DNA of 42,396 bases, from positions 1 through 42,396 of the forward strand of contig JAAETI010000888.1 of NCBI GenBank assembly GCA_024228555.1. Reading direction: 5' to 3'. The stretch comes from a bacterium (GTDB lineage Bacteria; Actinomycetota; Acidimicrobiia; Spongiisociales; UBA5794). Below are positions 15,865 to 24,340 of the stretch, piece after piece. Position numbers and translations under genes: made by a program. The notes under the pieces are model-generated. The model searched no databases. It saw only the letters and a list, made by a program, of their open reading frames with translations, and was not told the DNA's origin. The stretch's first letter is position 1, and every line of letters starts with the position of its first letter.

Positions 15865-15988
15865 TCAGCGTCACACTCCTCGCCTACCACTACCCAGGCT
15901 AATGCTGAGGGACCTGCACTGCGATCGGCGCCAACTGCTCTCTTGCCCGCATCGGGCTGACACGCGGCGTTTATCATGTCTGGCAGGA

Positions 15989-16426
15989 ATGGCAATACTC
16001 AATCCTGTGACACGGCTCCCCTTGCTCCGACCGGTTCCACTCTTCCGGGGCTTTAGCAAGAGTGCCCTTCTCCAGGTGGCCCGCAAGTCGGTCGAAGAGA
16101 CCCATCCGAGCGGCTCCGTGCTCATCCGCGAGGGGGAAGAGGGAGGCTGCCTCGGCATCATCATCAGCGGCACGGTCGAGGTTCACAAAGGCGACCGGGT
16201 CGTTGCAGAGCTGACCGCAGGTGACTTCTTCGGTGAGCTTTCATTGATCGACGGCGAGCCCCGCAGCGCAGATGTCGTTGCCATCGACAACGTGACACTG
16301 CTGACACTATCCGCCGCAGAGTTCGACGCCTTGCTCAGTGATCCCTACTTCTCCAGGGCCGTGATATCCAGCCTCGCCAAACGATTCCGTGAGCTCCTGG
16401 AAAACCGGGGTATGCCTGCTCCCTGA
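15989..16426 (+). CDS. stand-alone cyclic-nucleotide-binding domain protein
   Basis: The protein has 145 residues, nearly all one cNMP-binding beta-roll: LFRGFSKSALLQVARKS, then G.VLIREGEEGGCLGIIISGTVEV, then the phosphate-binding cassette GDFFGELSLIDGEPRSADV with Glu83 and Arg92 intact. It ends in a single C-helix. It lacks the HTH of CRP/FNR regulators and any kinase, channel or enzyme domain. The start at 15989 is the only in-frame ATG that leaves a normal domain; AGGA lies directly before it, and the frame runs further upstream, so the start is not certain. It is transcribed away from the cyclase gene, whose product it probably binds. Confidence 0.85.
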   Translation: MAILNPVTRLPLLRPVPLFRGFSKSALLQVARKSVEETHPSGSVLIREGEEGGCLGIIISGTVEVHKGDRVVAELTAGDFFGELSLIDGEPRSADVVAIDNVTLLTLSAAEFDALLSDPYFSRAVISSLAKRFRELLENRGMPAP

Positions 16427-16472
16427 CGGGCCCGCCGGTCACAATTGCCTCGGGTATCGCCACCCTGCCGCT

Positions 16473-17117
16473 CTACTCGGTCGGCCGGGGAACACCCGTT
16501 GCAAGATTCAGAGCCGCGGCAATGGCGAGCCCAACCGCGGCACCGGCAACCACATCCAATGGATTGTGGGCACCCAAATACACTCGTGCCAGGCTGTTGG
16601 CGATAGCAAGCAGATAGACCGTGATCCTCCCGCGCCGCCCCAGGTAGGGGGCAAGCAGCCCTGCCAACACAAACGCAAAGATGGCGTGCCCTGATGGGAA
16701 CCCGAGCGGCGAGGTGTTGACATCGCGGATCACAGCACCCGGGACTGTGAATAGCGGTCGCTCTCGTTCGACGAGAGCCTTGACCACCCACCACTCAACT
16801 GCGAGCTTCAGCGGTATAGCGACGGCCAGGGCAAGACCAAGCCGGGTTCGCCCCATGGCAATTGCCGCAACGGCCACGACCGCGACGAACGCCAACGAGC
16901 CGAACAGTTGGAACACCCACAACGGAGCTCGCAAAGCATCGGGTAGCTCGTTGATGGATCGGAATACCGATTTCTCGATCTCGCTCACACCGTTCCGCAC
17001 TGTGAGCATGCAAATCGACACGAGGGCGACCCCGACCAGCAACACCCATACGTCTCGCCACCGCCGCGAGAAGTCGATGGTGCGAGTTGGAAACCGCCGG
17101 AGACCGTGGTCGACCAT
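16473..17117 (-). CDS. PAP2-type membrane phosphatase
   Basis: The protein has 214 residues from the ATG at 17117 (a GTG at 17144 would add nine). It has about five to six membrane spans. The three phosphatase motifs are present: KALVERERP (K-x6-RP), PSGH, and RVYLGAHNPLD (R-x5-H-x3-D). The family removes phosphate from lipid phosphates such as undecaprenyl pyrophosphate or phosphatidic acid at the outer face of the membrane; substrate cannot be told from sequence. It converges on the cyclic-nucleotide-binding protein gene and is a single-gene unit. Confidence 0.88.
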   Translation of the reverse strand: MVDHGLRRFPTRTIDFSRRWRDVWVLLVGVALVSICMLTVRNGVSEIEKSVFRSINELPDALRAPLWVFQLFGSLAFVAVVAVAAIAMGRTRLGLALAVAIPLKLAVEWWVVKALVERERPLFTVPGAVIRDVNTSPLGFPSGHAIFAFVLAGLLAPYLGRRGRITVYLLAIANSLARVYLGAHNPLDVVAGAAVGLAIAAALNLATGVPRPTE

Positions 17118-17295
17118 CAGTTCCAATTCTACCGCTCCAACCACGGCGCCCCAACCCGGAGGATCACGCCAGCCCTGAGACCCGCCTCATCGCAAGACGT
17201 ACCGAAATGGGCCATAGGCCTCACCTGCGCGTGCGAGAATTGGGGGCACAAACGCCAAGTGAGTTCGAGGACCAAGACCAATGCGAGAGGTTGCG

Positions 17296-18279
17296 ATGAC
17301 GACTAGAAGCATCGGCATCCAACTAGGTGCGACGACAGCACCTGCAGACATCCCCGAGGTAGCAGGGGAGGCGGAGCAGCTGGGCTACGCCGAGATGTGG
17401 ATGGCTGAGGACTACTTCCAGCTCGGCGGTATCTCGTCGGTCGCCACCGCTCTCGCTGCGACAGAACGGATCCCAGTGGGTCTCGGCGTCGTTGCCGCCG
17501 CCGCACGACATCCAGCTGTGACCGCGATGGAGTTTGCCACCCTCGGTGGGCTGTATCCCGCTCGATTTATGGCAGGCCTGGGGCACGGTGCCCCGGGTTG
17601 GGTACATCAGATGGGGCTGCAACCGGCTTCACCGCTCGGGCTGCTTCGAGAGGCGACGGATGCGGTGGGTCGGCTGCTCGACGGGCAGGTCGTCACGGAA
17701 TCTGGTGACTACTTCAGCTTCGACCAGGTTCAGCTGCATCATCCGCCGGAGCCACCACCACCCATCTATTTCGGCGTACAGGGGCCCGCATCGCTCCGCT
17801 TGTCTGGGGAGGTTGCAGACGGGACCCTGCTCGGGTGGTTCAGCTCACCGGGCTACGTCGCGTGGGCACGCCAACGCATTGAAGAGGGCCGCAAGAGGGC
17901 AAACCGGACCAGCCATCACGAACTCGCCGTTCTCTGCGTACTTTCGATCTCCGAGCACGGCCCGGCAGCAGCGAAAGCTGATCTCATCCGTTGGGCGACG
18001 CCGATGCTCAACGCCATGGCCGAGTCACCACAGGTGAAGCTCTCGGATGGAGGCCGGCAACTCTTGACGCACCTCGAGAGAGGCGACCAAATCGCTGCTG
18101 CCTCGCTGCTCGGCGAGTTCGCCGCAGCCGGGGATCACACCGATTGCGCAACAACAATCGGCCGGTTGCTCGACGCAGGCGCAGATAGGATCGTGCTTGT
18201 ACCCAACCCCGCCGGCTTCCGGTCCACCCCGCAAATGCTTGAACAGATCCGAGGTGGCGCCAGCCTCATCGACATGTGA
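17296..18279 (+). CDS. LLM-class (luciferase-like) F420- or flavin-dependent oxidoreductase
   Basis: The protein has 327 residues. The ATG at 17296 has GAGAGG (17284-17289) six bases upstream; a longer frame from 17281 is less likely. It has the luciferase-like TIM-barrel pattern: IGIQLGA, AEQLGYAEMWMAEDYF, RIPVGLGVVAAAARHPAVTAMEFATL, RFMAGLGHGAPGWV and IYFGVQGPASLRLSGEVADG. Many actinobacterial members use coenzyme F420, and the general shape fits methylene-H4MPT reductase-like members, but cofactor and substrate are not shown by the sequence. The stop lies 36 bases before the next gene's preferred start. Confidence 0.88.
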   Translation: MTTRSIGIQLGATTAPADIPEVAGEAEQLGYAEMWMAEDYFQLGGISSVATALAATERIPVGLGVVAAAARHPAVTAMEFATLGGLYPARFMAGLGHGAPGWVHQMGLQPASPLGLLREATDAVGRLLDGQVVTESGDYFSFDQVQLHHPPEPPPPIYFGVQGPASLRLSGEVADGTLLGWFSSPGYVAWARQRIEEGRKRANRTSHHELAVLCVLSISEHGPAAAKADLIRWATPMLNAMAESPQVKLSDGGRQLLTHLERGDQIAAASLLGEFAAAGDHTDCATTIGRLLDAGADRIVLVPNPAGFRSTPQMLEQIRGGASLIDM

Positions 18280-18314
18280 GCGTGGCGCGTCAATTGTGCG
18301 ATACTCGGGCGCCC

Positions 18315-19769
18315 ATGTCGACCTTCTCCGCCAGGACTCTCGTCTTCTTCACGTCAGCTGCAGTTCTCGTCCTCGAGATCCTGGCCAGCCGGATGATGGC
18401 CCCCTATGTCGGCGTCACCTTGGAGACGTTCACCGGCATCATCGGTACCGTCCTCGCCGGAATCGCAGTCGGTGCCTGGCTTGGCGGGCGCCTGGCTGAT
18501 CGCTACCCGCCGCAACAGGTATTGCCACCGACGCTGATCATCGGCGGAGTGCTCGCACTTCTGACGTATCCGATCGTCACCACCGTCGGCCCCTCGTCGG
18601 GGGGCGACCCTTTCGATATCGTGACTCTCGCCGTCGCCAGCTTCTTCGCCCCGGCGGCAGTTCTCTCAGCCGTCACCCCCACCGTCACCAAGCTCCGCCT
18701 GCAGACGCTCGATGAAACCGGTGCCGTCGTGGGACGTTTGTCCGCGATCGCGACTGCGGGAGCAATCTTCGGCACCTTTGTGGCCGGCTTTGTCCTGGTT
18801 GCCGCATGGCCCAGCCGCACCATCACCATCGTCGTCGGCGCCTCACTTGCTATCGCCGGACTTGCCATTGCGATGCGTGCCCGGCTGGCGACGACGACTC
18901 TTGTCATTGCAGCGGTAGCGGGCAGCGGGCTGGCGCTCGGGGCGGCAACGGCGGCGCCTTCGACCTGCGAATACGAAACCGCCTACTACTGCATCAATGT
19001 CGATGTCGATGCGTCACGTCGTTCTGGGCGGATTCTGTGGTTGGACACACTCCGCCACTCCTACGTCGACCTCGATGACCCAACTTGGCTGGAGTTTCGC
19101 TATGCCCAGATCTTCGGTGCAGTCCTTGATTCGCAACTCCCCGATGGCCCCGCCAGCTCGCTGTCGATCGGTGGCGGCGGATTCACCTTCCCCCGCTATG
19201 TGGCCGCCACCCACCCCGGCGGCACCAATACTGTCCTCGAGCTCGATAGCGCAGTGGTCGACATCGCATCTGATGACCTCGGTCTGGACCCGGATTCTCT
19301 CGACATCCACACCGGCGACGCCAGGGTGACGATGCGAGCAACAGAGGAGGGCGCCTATGACGTAGTGATCGGTGATGCATTTGGAGGGCCAGCGGTGCCA
19401 TGGCATCTCACCACCCGGGAGTTCGCAGAGGAGTTCTCGGAACGGCTCCGTCCCGGTGGCTTCTACGTGCTCAACCTGATCGACTACCCACCGCTGGGTT
19501 TCGCAAAAGCCGAAACGGCAACCCTCGCAAGTGTGTTTTCTGATGTCGCGGTGATCGCACCTGCCACATACTTGGATGGGGCGCACGGGGGCAATTTTGT
19601 GCTGGTCGCCAGCGACTCACCGCTGGACATCGCCGCACTGCAGGCCGAACTCGCAGAGCGAAACAGCAGTGGCATAGTCCTCAGCGGGGCCGGTGTTGCA
19701 TCGTTCGCCGCAGGCGCCGAGATCCTGACCGACGACTACGCACCCGTCGACCAGCTCATCACGTCGTAG
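18315..19769 (+). CDS. fused membrane protein / spermidine synthase-like methyltransferase fold
   Basis: The protein has 484 residues from the ATG at 18315. The N-terminal 215 residues form about seven hydrophobic spans, beginning TLVFFTSAAVLVLEILASRMMAP, a signature of the membrane part of these fusions. The C-terminal 270 residues form a Rossmann-like domain: SLSIGGGGFTFPRYVA (SAM-type loop), VLELDSAVVDIA, HTGDAR and YDVVIGDAFGG. This is the polyamine aminopropyltransferase-like fold, here probably not making spermidine in the ordinary way. GATACT (18300-18305) lies nine bases before the ATG and could be the -10 box. A GTG at 18276 overlapping the previous gene is an alternative start. Confidence 0.85.
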   Translation: MSTFSARTLVFFTSAAVLVLEILASRMMAPYVGVTLETFTGIIGTVLAGIAVGAWLGGRLADRYPPQQVLPPTLIIGGVLALLTYPIVTTVGPSSGGDPFDIVTLAVASFFAPAAVLSAVTPTVTKLRLQTLDETGAVVGRLSAIATAGAIFGTFVAGFVLVAAWPSRTITIVVGASLAIAGLAIAMRARLATTTLVIAAVAGSGLALGAATAAPSTCEYETAYYCINVDVDASRRSGRILWLDTLRHSYVDLDDPTWLEFRYAQIFGAVLDSQLPDGPASSLSIGGGGFTFPRYVAATHPGGTNTVLELDSAVVDIASDDLGLDPDSLDIHTGDARVTMRATEEGAYDVVIGDAFGGPAVPWHLTTREFAEEFSERLRPGGFYVLNLIDYPPLGFAKAETATLASVFSDVAVIAPATYLDGAHGGNFVLVASDSPLDIAALQAELAERNSSGIVLSGAGVASFAAGAEILTDDYAPVDQLITS

Positions 19770-19776
19770 CGTCGGC

Positions 19777-20097
19777 TCACAATCCTGCGGTCGGAATATC
19801 GTCGGGAAGGAGCGGATTAGGTCGATTGGCGTGATAGACCCGCAGCGTCTCGGCATCGCAGTCCGAGCACAGATTGATCGGTCTGGTACCCACGACCGAC
19901 AACTGGGTGCCTCGACCCTTTTCAAGTATGGCTAGCGGCACCTGCTGCATGTCGACGCCACCGCACTTGGCGCAGCTGGCACTCAGGTCGCGCTTCCATT
20001 TGTGGGTGCACTTCTCGCAGTAGAGAAGTATCACCTCCGCACGAGGGGTGCCTCGTAACGCCTCCTGCTCGCCGCAGTTCGGACATGCAATATCCAT
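19777..20097 (-). CDS. small double zinc-ribbon protein
   Basis: The protein has 106 residues from the ATG at 20097. Eight cysteines are arranged as four CxxC pairs (5/8, 27/30, 42/45, 77/80), forming two treble-clef or zinc-ribbon units. No other domain is visible. Such proteins often bind nucleic acid or act as small adaptors. No ribosome site precedes the ATG; upstream in-frame ATGs would add an Arg/Ser-rich tail that overlaps the gene before, so I reject them. It is the last gene of a four-gene leftward unit. Confidence 0.75.
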   Translation of the reverse strand: MDIACPNCGEQEALRGTPRAEVILLYCEKCTHKWKRDLSASCAKCGGVDMQQVPLAILEKGRGTQLSVVGTRPINLCSDCDAETLRVYHANRPNPLLPDDIPTAGL

Positions 20098-20119
20098 CGC
20101 GACAGTTTGCCACGAACAG

Positions 20120-20797
20120 CTATCCGGTCGGGACGAGAGCCTCCCAGACGGCACGACCAAGGGTGAACGGCATACCGCCTTCGACCAGCGAAGCCCCCAC
20201 CGAACAACGACCATCTGTATGAGCCAACACGACGGTCAGGACCGGCGCCCCTTCTACATCCCGTAGCTCAACACCGGCAAGGCGCGGCACTGGACGTTCC
20301 CGACGCAGCCTGGCAACGGCTGACACGACAGCTTGGTTGAGCGATCGCGGGTCGCTCACAGGGGAAAACGAGATACCGCCAGCAGAATCCGATGCTCGCA
20401 CCGAAATGCCCCCAGCTGTCTCCTCTACAGCGACCAACGCCAGCCGGGTCAGCTGCACCGCTTCGATTTCCGTGGCCTTGGGGACCAGCTGAGTAGGCGG
20501 CAGTTCCTCGTGGGCTGCCGCCATCAACTCGTCGAGAGTCCGGCCCAGACCGGTGCGGTGGGCTGGTGCCGCAGGCTCTGGTGTTGCCGCCACGAAGGCC
20601 TGGGCGACCAGGCTCTCGATGTGGTCGCCCACCGCGACGGCCTCGATCGAACCGTCGAGCCACACCCGCAATCGGGGCCGCCCGTCCTCGCGGAGATCGA
20701 CCTCAACGTTGGCGACACCATCGACATCCAGCGCCAGCTGGCGAAGCTCTGTGATGGTTAGCTCGGAGTCGGGGTTCTCGCTCTTCGAGGAATCCAA
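20120..20797 (-). CDS. unrecognised conserved-looking soluble protein
   Basis: The protein has 225 residues and is acidic, with no membrane span, signal peptide or Cys motif. Residues 14-60 (ITELRQLALDVDGVANVEVDL) look like a small beta-alpha-beta unit. A second similar unit near the C-terminus (ELRDVEGAPVLTVVLAHTDG) suggests an internal duplication of a small sheet domain, with a Pro/Ala-rich linker between. GGGGAG lies eight bases before the ATG. It sits 9 bases after the hydrolase gene in one operon. I do not know its function. Confidence 0.7.
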   Translation of the reverse strand: MDSSKSENPDSELTITELRQLALDVDGVANVEVDLREDGRPRLRVWLDGSIEAVAVGDHIESLVAQAFVAATPEPAAPAHRTGLGRTLDELMAAAHEELPPTQLVPKATEIEAVQLTRLALVAVEETAGGISVRASDSAGGISFSPVSDPRSLNQAVVSAVARLRRERPVPRLAGVELRDVEGAPVLTVVLAHTDGRCSVGASLVEGGMPFTLGRAVWEALVPTG

Positions 20798-20806
20798 GAT
20801 GCTCCC

Positions 20807-21541
20807 CTACTCCGCAAAACCACGAACGATCGACATAAACCGATCATAAGAGTCGCGATGCATCGAGTGACCTGCTCCTTCGATCATCACGAATTCGATG
20901 AGGCTGTTGCTTTCTGCCGCTGCGCTGCCGAGCTCTTCCGAGACCAGCGATCCCAGCGCCGGGTCGGCAGCGAGGATCAGAGTTGGAACCTGGACTCCAC
21001 GGATCTCCGGCCAGACATCCCACGGTGATGCGTCTTCCATGGTTCGCGTCGGCGCTTCGACACCGCACTGCACCAGAGCTTGGACCTTCAATTCGACGTC
21101 GCGGGGGTGCCAATCGGGATGCTCTGCGGCAACTGCAGCAATGGTTGGGTCTTCGGTCTGTGGTGGCGAGTCCGCCAGCAGCCGTGCTGTCCCCACAGAG
21201 TCGACGGCCGGGTCTTCCAAGACGACGCGAGCTGCGAAGAAGGGATGGGCGGCTACGACTGCGGCTGCGATCGCACCTCCCAAGGAATGCCCAATCAGAA
21301 GATCCCATCCCCCGCCCATCAGGAGAACATCATCCCGGTACGAGTCGATGGTTAGGTCATCGCCGGCTGGGCTAGACCCATGCGCCCTGAGGTCGGGAGC
21401 AACCACCGTGTAACCGGCATCGGCGAGCCCCTCGGCGACCCGCCACCAAATCGCACCGGAAGAAGTGAGCCCATGAAGCACCAAAGCACGCCGCGGTCCG
21501 TCACCCCAGACGGTTGTTGTCAAGACATCCGGGTTGGTCAT
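20807..21541 (-). CDS. alpha/beta hydrolase
   Basis: The protein has 244 residues, typical for a small alpha/beta hydrolase. It starts with the usual sheet and oxyanion region (ALVLHGLTSSGAIWW), followed by the nucleophile elbow GHSLGG (Ser86). The acid residue is probably Asp in the strand LILAADPALG. The catalytic His is His225 in GAGHSMHRD. It is cytoplasmic. Substrate is not evident; related proteins hydrolyse esters, epoxides or lactones. Its ATG overlaps the stop of the CoA-binding gene upstream, so it belongs to the same operon. Confidence 0.85.
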   Translation of the reverse strand: MTNPDVLTTTVWGDGPRRALVLHGLTSSGAIWWRVAEGLADAGYTVVAPDLRAHGSSPAGDDLTIDSYRDDVLLMGGGWDLLIGHSLGGAIAAAVVAAHPFFAARVVLEDPAVDSVGTARLLADSPPQTEDPTIAAVAAEHPDWHPRDVELKVQALVQCGVEAPTRTMEDASPWDVWPEIRGVQVPTLILAADPALGSLVSEELGSAAAESNSLIEFVMIEGAGHSMHRDSYDRFMSIVRGFAE

Positions 21542-21939
21542 GCGCCGGAACGCACCCGGCTACGAACCATGATGCAGGCGTTGGCGAGGTAGTTGAAGTC
21601 ATGCTCCGTTAGATAGGCCATGACCTCGGCGCTTTCGGCACCGGGTTGCACCCAAACGTTGTCGAGACCCATTTCGTTGGCCTTCCTGAGAACCGCAATA
21701 GTTGCCTGCGGCGGCACCACGATGTTGATGATCGTTGGTACAACCGGCAGCGTCTCGAGATTCGGGAACGCAGCGTCGCCATCGACAGTCGCCCGGTTCG
21801 GATTCACGGGATACACCTGATATCCCTTGCGTTTCAGGTCGCGATAGATCACCGATCCGTATTTGGTCGGATCGTCGGTGGCACCAACGACGGCAACAGT
21901 CGTGTCGTCTCGGTTGAGCAAAGTCGCAATGTCGTTCAT
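21538..21939 (-). CDS. CoA-binding domain protein (YccU type)
   Basis: The protein has 133 residues from the ATG at 21939. It is a single Rossmann-like CoA_binding_2 domain: TTVAVVGATDDPTKYGSVIYRDLKRKGYQVYPVNPN, then VDIV-type strand TIINIVVPP and VWVQPGAESAE. The family resembles the N-terminal half of succinyl-CoA synthetase alpha but has no catalytic His, and its role is poorly defined. An upstream in-frame extension (to 22128) would be Trp/Cys-rich and atypical, so I reject it. It is the first gene of the four-gene leftward unit and overlaps the hydrolase start by four bases. Confidence 0.85.
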   Translation of the reverse strand: MNDIATLLNRDDTTVAVVGATDDPTKYGSVIYRDLKRKGYQVYPVNPNRATVDGDAAFPNLETLPVVPTIINIVVPPQATIAVLRKANEMGLDNVWVQPGAESAEVMAYLTEHDFNYLANACIMVRSRVRSGA

Positions 21940-22159
21940 GCCGGTGTCAACACTTCCGTGGCTCAGAATCATCCAGGAGCCACAGGCTACGGGCCAGGCG
22001 GTCTCCGTCCAAAGCCGTCGAATGTCCCGCGGACGACCTTTCCAACTGTCGGGCGCGGGACATTTCCAGCCAAACGCTCCCCAAGCCGCTGTTTTGGAGA
22101 ACAGTCGAGCAGAAGGAGCAAATGTCATGACTTCACGAGTTGCAGAACTTACCCGGCCA

Positions 22160-22178
22160 GGGCCACGCGACGTGGCCC
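22160..22178. other. 7-bp hairpin upstream of the ComB-like gene
   Basis: GGGCCAC (22160-22166) and GTGGCCC (22172-22178) pair perfectly around GCGAC. It lies 33 bases before the ATG at 22212 and 22 bases before the probable -10 box, in the spacer between two divergent genes, so it is more likely an operator than a terminator. Confidence 0.4.
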
Positions 22179-22199
22179 CACATTTTCGGCTCGAGCTGC

Positions 22200-22205
22200 G
22201 ATACT
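22200..22205 (+). promoter_or_regulatory. probable -10 box of a leaderless promoter
   Basis: GATACT is followed by exactly six bases and then the ATG at 22212, the usual spacing for a leaderless actinobacterial message. No clear -35 box is visible. The nine-base string GCGATACTC also occurs before the gene at 18315. Confidence 0.45.
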
Positions 22206-22211
22206 CAACAC

Positions 22212-22898
22212 ATGATTGTCCGCCATGCTTTTGGATTTGCGGGTGCTACCTCCGTGAACGGTCCCGCGATAGTGATCGATGTCTTTCGGGCCTTCTCGGC
22301 AGCGGCCTACGCATTTGACGCGGGCGCAACCAAGATTCTGCTGACGGCAGAGGTCGATGCCGCACGAGAACTAGCGGCCACCACGTCCGATTCGGTTCTC
22401 ATGGGTGAGGTTCATGGGGTACGCCCCGATGGTTTCGACCTGGGCAACTCACCGGGAGAGATCCAAGCCAATCGGCACCTTGTCGCCGACCGCACCATTG
22501 TTCATCGCAGCTCCGCAGGCACCCAGTGTGCACTGGCTGCTCTCGAAAACGGATCCGACCCGGTCTACGTGTCCAGCCTGGTGGTGGCTTCGGCGACCGC
22601 GGCCGCGGCTGTAGATCTTCCTGAAATCACAATCGTTGCCGCCGGCCTCTCGGGTGTTGCCGAGGCCGCCGAAGACACGGCCTGCGCCAACCTGATCGGC
22701 GATCTCCTGCTCGGCTCGAAGGTCGATCTGGCGGCAAGCGCCGATGCCGTCATGGCGAGCGACCGCGCCCAGTTGCTTCGTTCCGCCGTATTCGCCCACC
22801 CTGAAGACGTGCGCCTGTGCAGTGCCGTCGATCGGTTTGACTTTGCCATGATGGCGACCGCCAGCGACGCCACGGTGACAGTCCACAGGGTGGGCTAG
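22212..22898 (+). CDS. 2-phosphosulfolactate phosphatase (ComB-like)
   Basis: The protein has 228 residues. The ComB family features are visible: VIDVFRAFSAAAYAFDAGA near the N-terminus, GEVHGVRPDGFDLGNSP, and HRSSAGTQ followed by ALENGSDPVYVSSLVVASATA. ComB removes phosphate from 2-phosphosulfolactate in coenzyme M synthesis; many bacteria carry the gene without the rest of that pathway, and no other pathway gene is seen here, so the true substrate is open. The start at 22212 is chosen from the -10 box; a frame from 22140 adds an unlikely N-terminus. Its TAG overlaps the stop of the convergent gene. Confidence 0.82.
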   Translation: MIVRHAFGFAGATSVNGPAIVIDVFRAFSAAAYAFDAGATKILLTAEVDAARELAATTSDSVLMGEVHGVRPDGFDLGNSPGEIQANRHLVADRTIVHRSSAGTQCALAALENGSDPVYVSSLVVASATAAAAVDLPEITIVAAGLSGVAEAAEDTACANLIGDLLLGSKVDLAASADAVMASDRAQLLRSAVFAHPEDVRLCSAVDRFDFAMMATASDATVTVHRVG

Positions 22899-23098
22899 AA
22901 CTCCGAATCGTCCTTCGATCCGGACGACGCCTTCGCCGAGATCAGGATGACCACACCGGCAAAGACCAGGAATGCCGGGAACACCCAGTTGCCCTTCAGG
23001 AACGAGAAGTCCGAATCGGCGTAGAGCAGCGGCAGGCTGACCCCGACGAACAAGAGCCCGAAGATGAATGACAATGGGTCAAACTCGTGCCGCTTCAT
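22895..23098 (-). CDS. small two-span membrane protein of the PspC/LiaF locus
   Basis: The protein has 67 residues: a Lys/Arg-containing start (MKRHEFDPLSF), a first span IFGLLFVGVSLPLLYA, a short loop and a second span WVFPAFLVFAGVVILIS, with a charged tail. Its ATG overlaps the TGA of the gene upstream (ATGA), so it is cotranslated with the PspC/LiaF-like protein and probably acts with it at the membrane. No family name can be given. Confidence 0.75.
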   Translation of the reverse strand: MKRHEFDPLSFIFGLLFVGVSLPLLYADSDFSFLKGNWVFPAFLVFAGVVILISAKASSGSKDDSEF

Positions 23099-24303
23099 GG
23101 CGTCTCCTCGACTTGGTGTACCACGAGTTCCCCAAAACCGACATGGGCATCCAGCTGGATGTCTCCCGAGCCCTCAAAGTCGATGGATCGCTCTGCTTTC
23201 ACATTCTCGTTCTGGATGACGCCACCGAGTGTCATCTCCCCAGCATCGACGCGAGCCATGACGTCAACACCAAGGTCGGGAGGGACAACTACCTCGAGGC
23301 GGCCAAACACCACGCTGGCCTCGACCTCGTAGGTCTCGTCCTCGGCCAGTTCCAAGTCACTGAGATCGAGAACGAGCTCACCTGCAATAAGCCGGTACTC
23401 GTCCTCTAGGTCGGGTGCACTCTGCGGTGCGTGGTGCGGATCGCCAAAGCCGCCTTCGAAGGGGACGCTGAGAAGCGAAGCGCCCACCAGCAATGGAGCC
23501 AATGCCAGACCCGGAATAACCAACCAGCGGGCTCGGCCAAAGAAGCTCGAGATCAGCAAGCCGATGCCGAGAACGATGAATACGGCTGCCACGTAGTGGC
23601 GCAACGTCGGCTCGAACCAGCCCGTAGCTTGGCCGACGCCCATCACCCCAACGACGATCAAGAGCCCGGCAAAGACAAATCTGCCTAGTGGGGACGATTC
23701 GCGGGGCTCGTAGGGTCGTGGTTGAAAGGCCGGATCGGGATCGAGTGGTGGGTACACAGGAGGTTCGGGAGGACTCGCATACCCAACCGGGTCCGAGTCA
23801 TTCTGCTCCACAATGGGGGCGGTGACCTCAAAAGCTTCCGGCACATGCGACGCAGGCGAGACCGGCGGGGCAGCCGGGTCTTCCAAGTCACGGTTACCTC
23901 CGAGGTCTCCGCGGTAGAGCATGACACCAACCGCCACTAGCGCGGCCGCAAAGACCAACTCGCCATCGACGATGCTGCTGTTGCCAACGACGATGACCGC
24001 AGCGAGGATTATCAATCCAAGACCAAGCACGCTCTTGGACCCCTCGAATTCACGAGCCTTGTCGGCGACGATCGACTCGTTCTCACCTTCTTCCGGCATC
24101 GCAACCCAACCCACCAGATACAGCAACAGGCCGGTTCCGCCAAAGATGGCGGCAAGCACGAAGCCGATACGGACCCAAGCCACATCGATATTGAGGTACC
24201 TGGCAAGCCCAGAGGCAACGCCGGCAACGGCGCGATCGCTGCGCAAGCGTTCCAGGCGAGGACGTTGTTGTGTCGGCTGTGGGGGTGGTTGTGTCGATTC
24301 CAT
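23095..24303 (-). CDS. PspC-domain membrane protein with LiaF-type C-terminus
   Basis: The protein has 402 residues from the ATG at 24303. It starts with a Pro/Gln-rich tail, then a PspC domain (about 15-75: RLRSDRAVAGVASGLARYLNID, span FVLAAIFGGTGLLLYLVGW). Two more membrane spans follow, then a Pro-rich linker (about 150-210) and further spans (about 215-285). It ends with a beta-rich LiaF/toast-rack-like domain (about 310-400, VEASVVFGRLEVVVPPDLGV...GDIQLDAHVGFGELVV). In Firmicutes LiaF restrains a LiaS-LiaR two-component system, and a PspC-kinase/regulator pair is divergent from this gene, so it probably plays the same part here. Confidence 0.85.
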   Translation of the reverse strand: MESTQPPPQPTQQRPRLERLRSDRAVAGVASGLARYLNIDVAWVRIGFVLAAIFGGTGLLLYLVGWVAMPEEGENESIVADKAREFEGSKSVLGLGLIILAAVIVVGNSSIVDGELVFAAALVAVGVMLYRGDLGGNRDLEDPAAPPVSPASHVPEAFEVTAPIVEQNDSDPVGYASPPEPPVYPPLDPDPAFQPRPYEPRESSPLGRFVFAGLLIVVGVMGVGQATGWFEPTLRHYVAAVFIVLGIGLLISSFFGRARWLVIPGLALAPLLVGASLLSVPFEGGFGDPHHAPQSAPDLEDEYRLIAGELVLDLSDLELAEDETYEVEASVVFGRLEVVVPPDLGVDVMARVDAGEMTLGGVIQNENVKAERSIDFEGSGDIQLDAHVGFGELVVHQVEETP

Positions 24304-24340
24304 ACTCGGAGCATCCCATGAAGACCACATGCAAGCTATC

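Noticed and set aside
15957-15977. CTGACA and TATCAT before the cyclic-nucleotide-binding gene as a promoter
   Set aside because: The two boxes are only nine bases apart, too close for a sigma-70 promoter; TATCAT alone is not enough.
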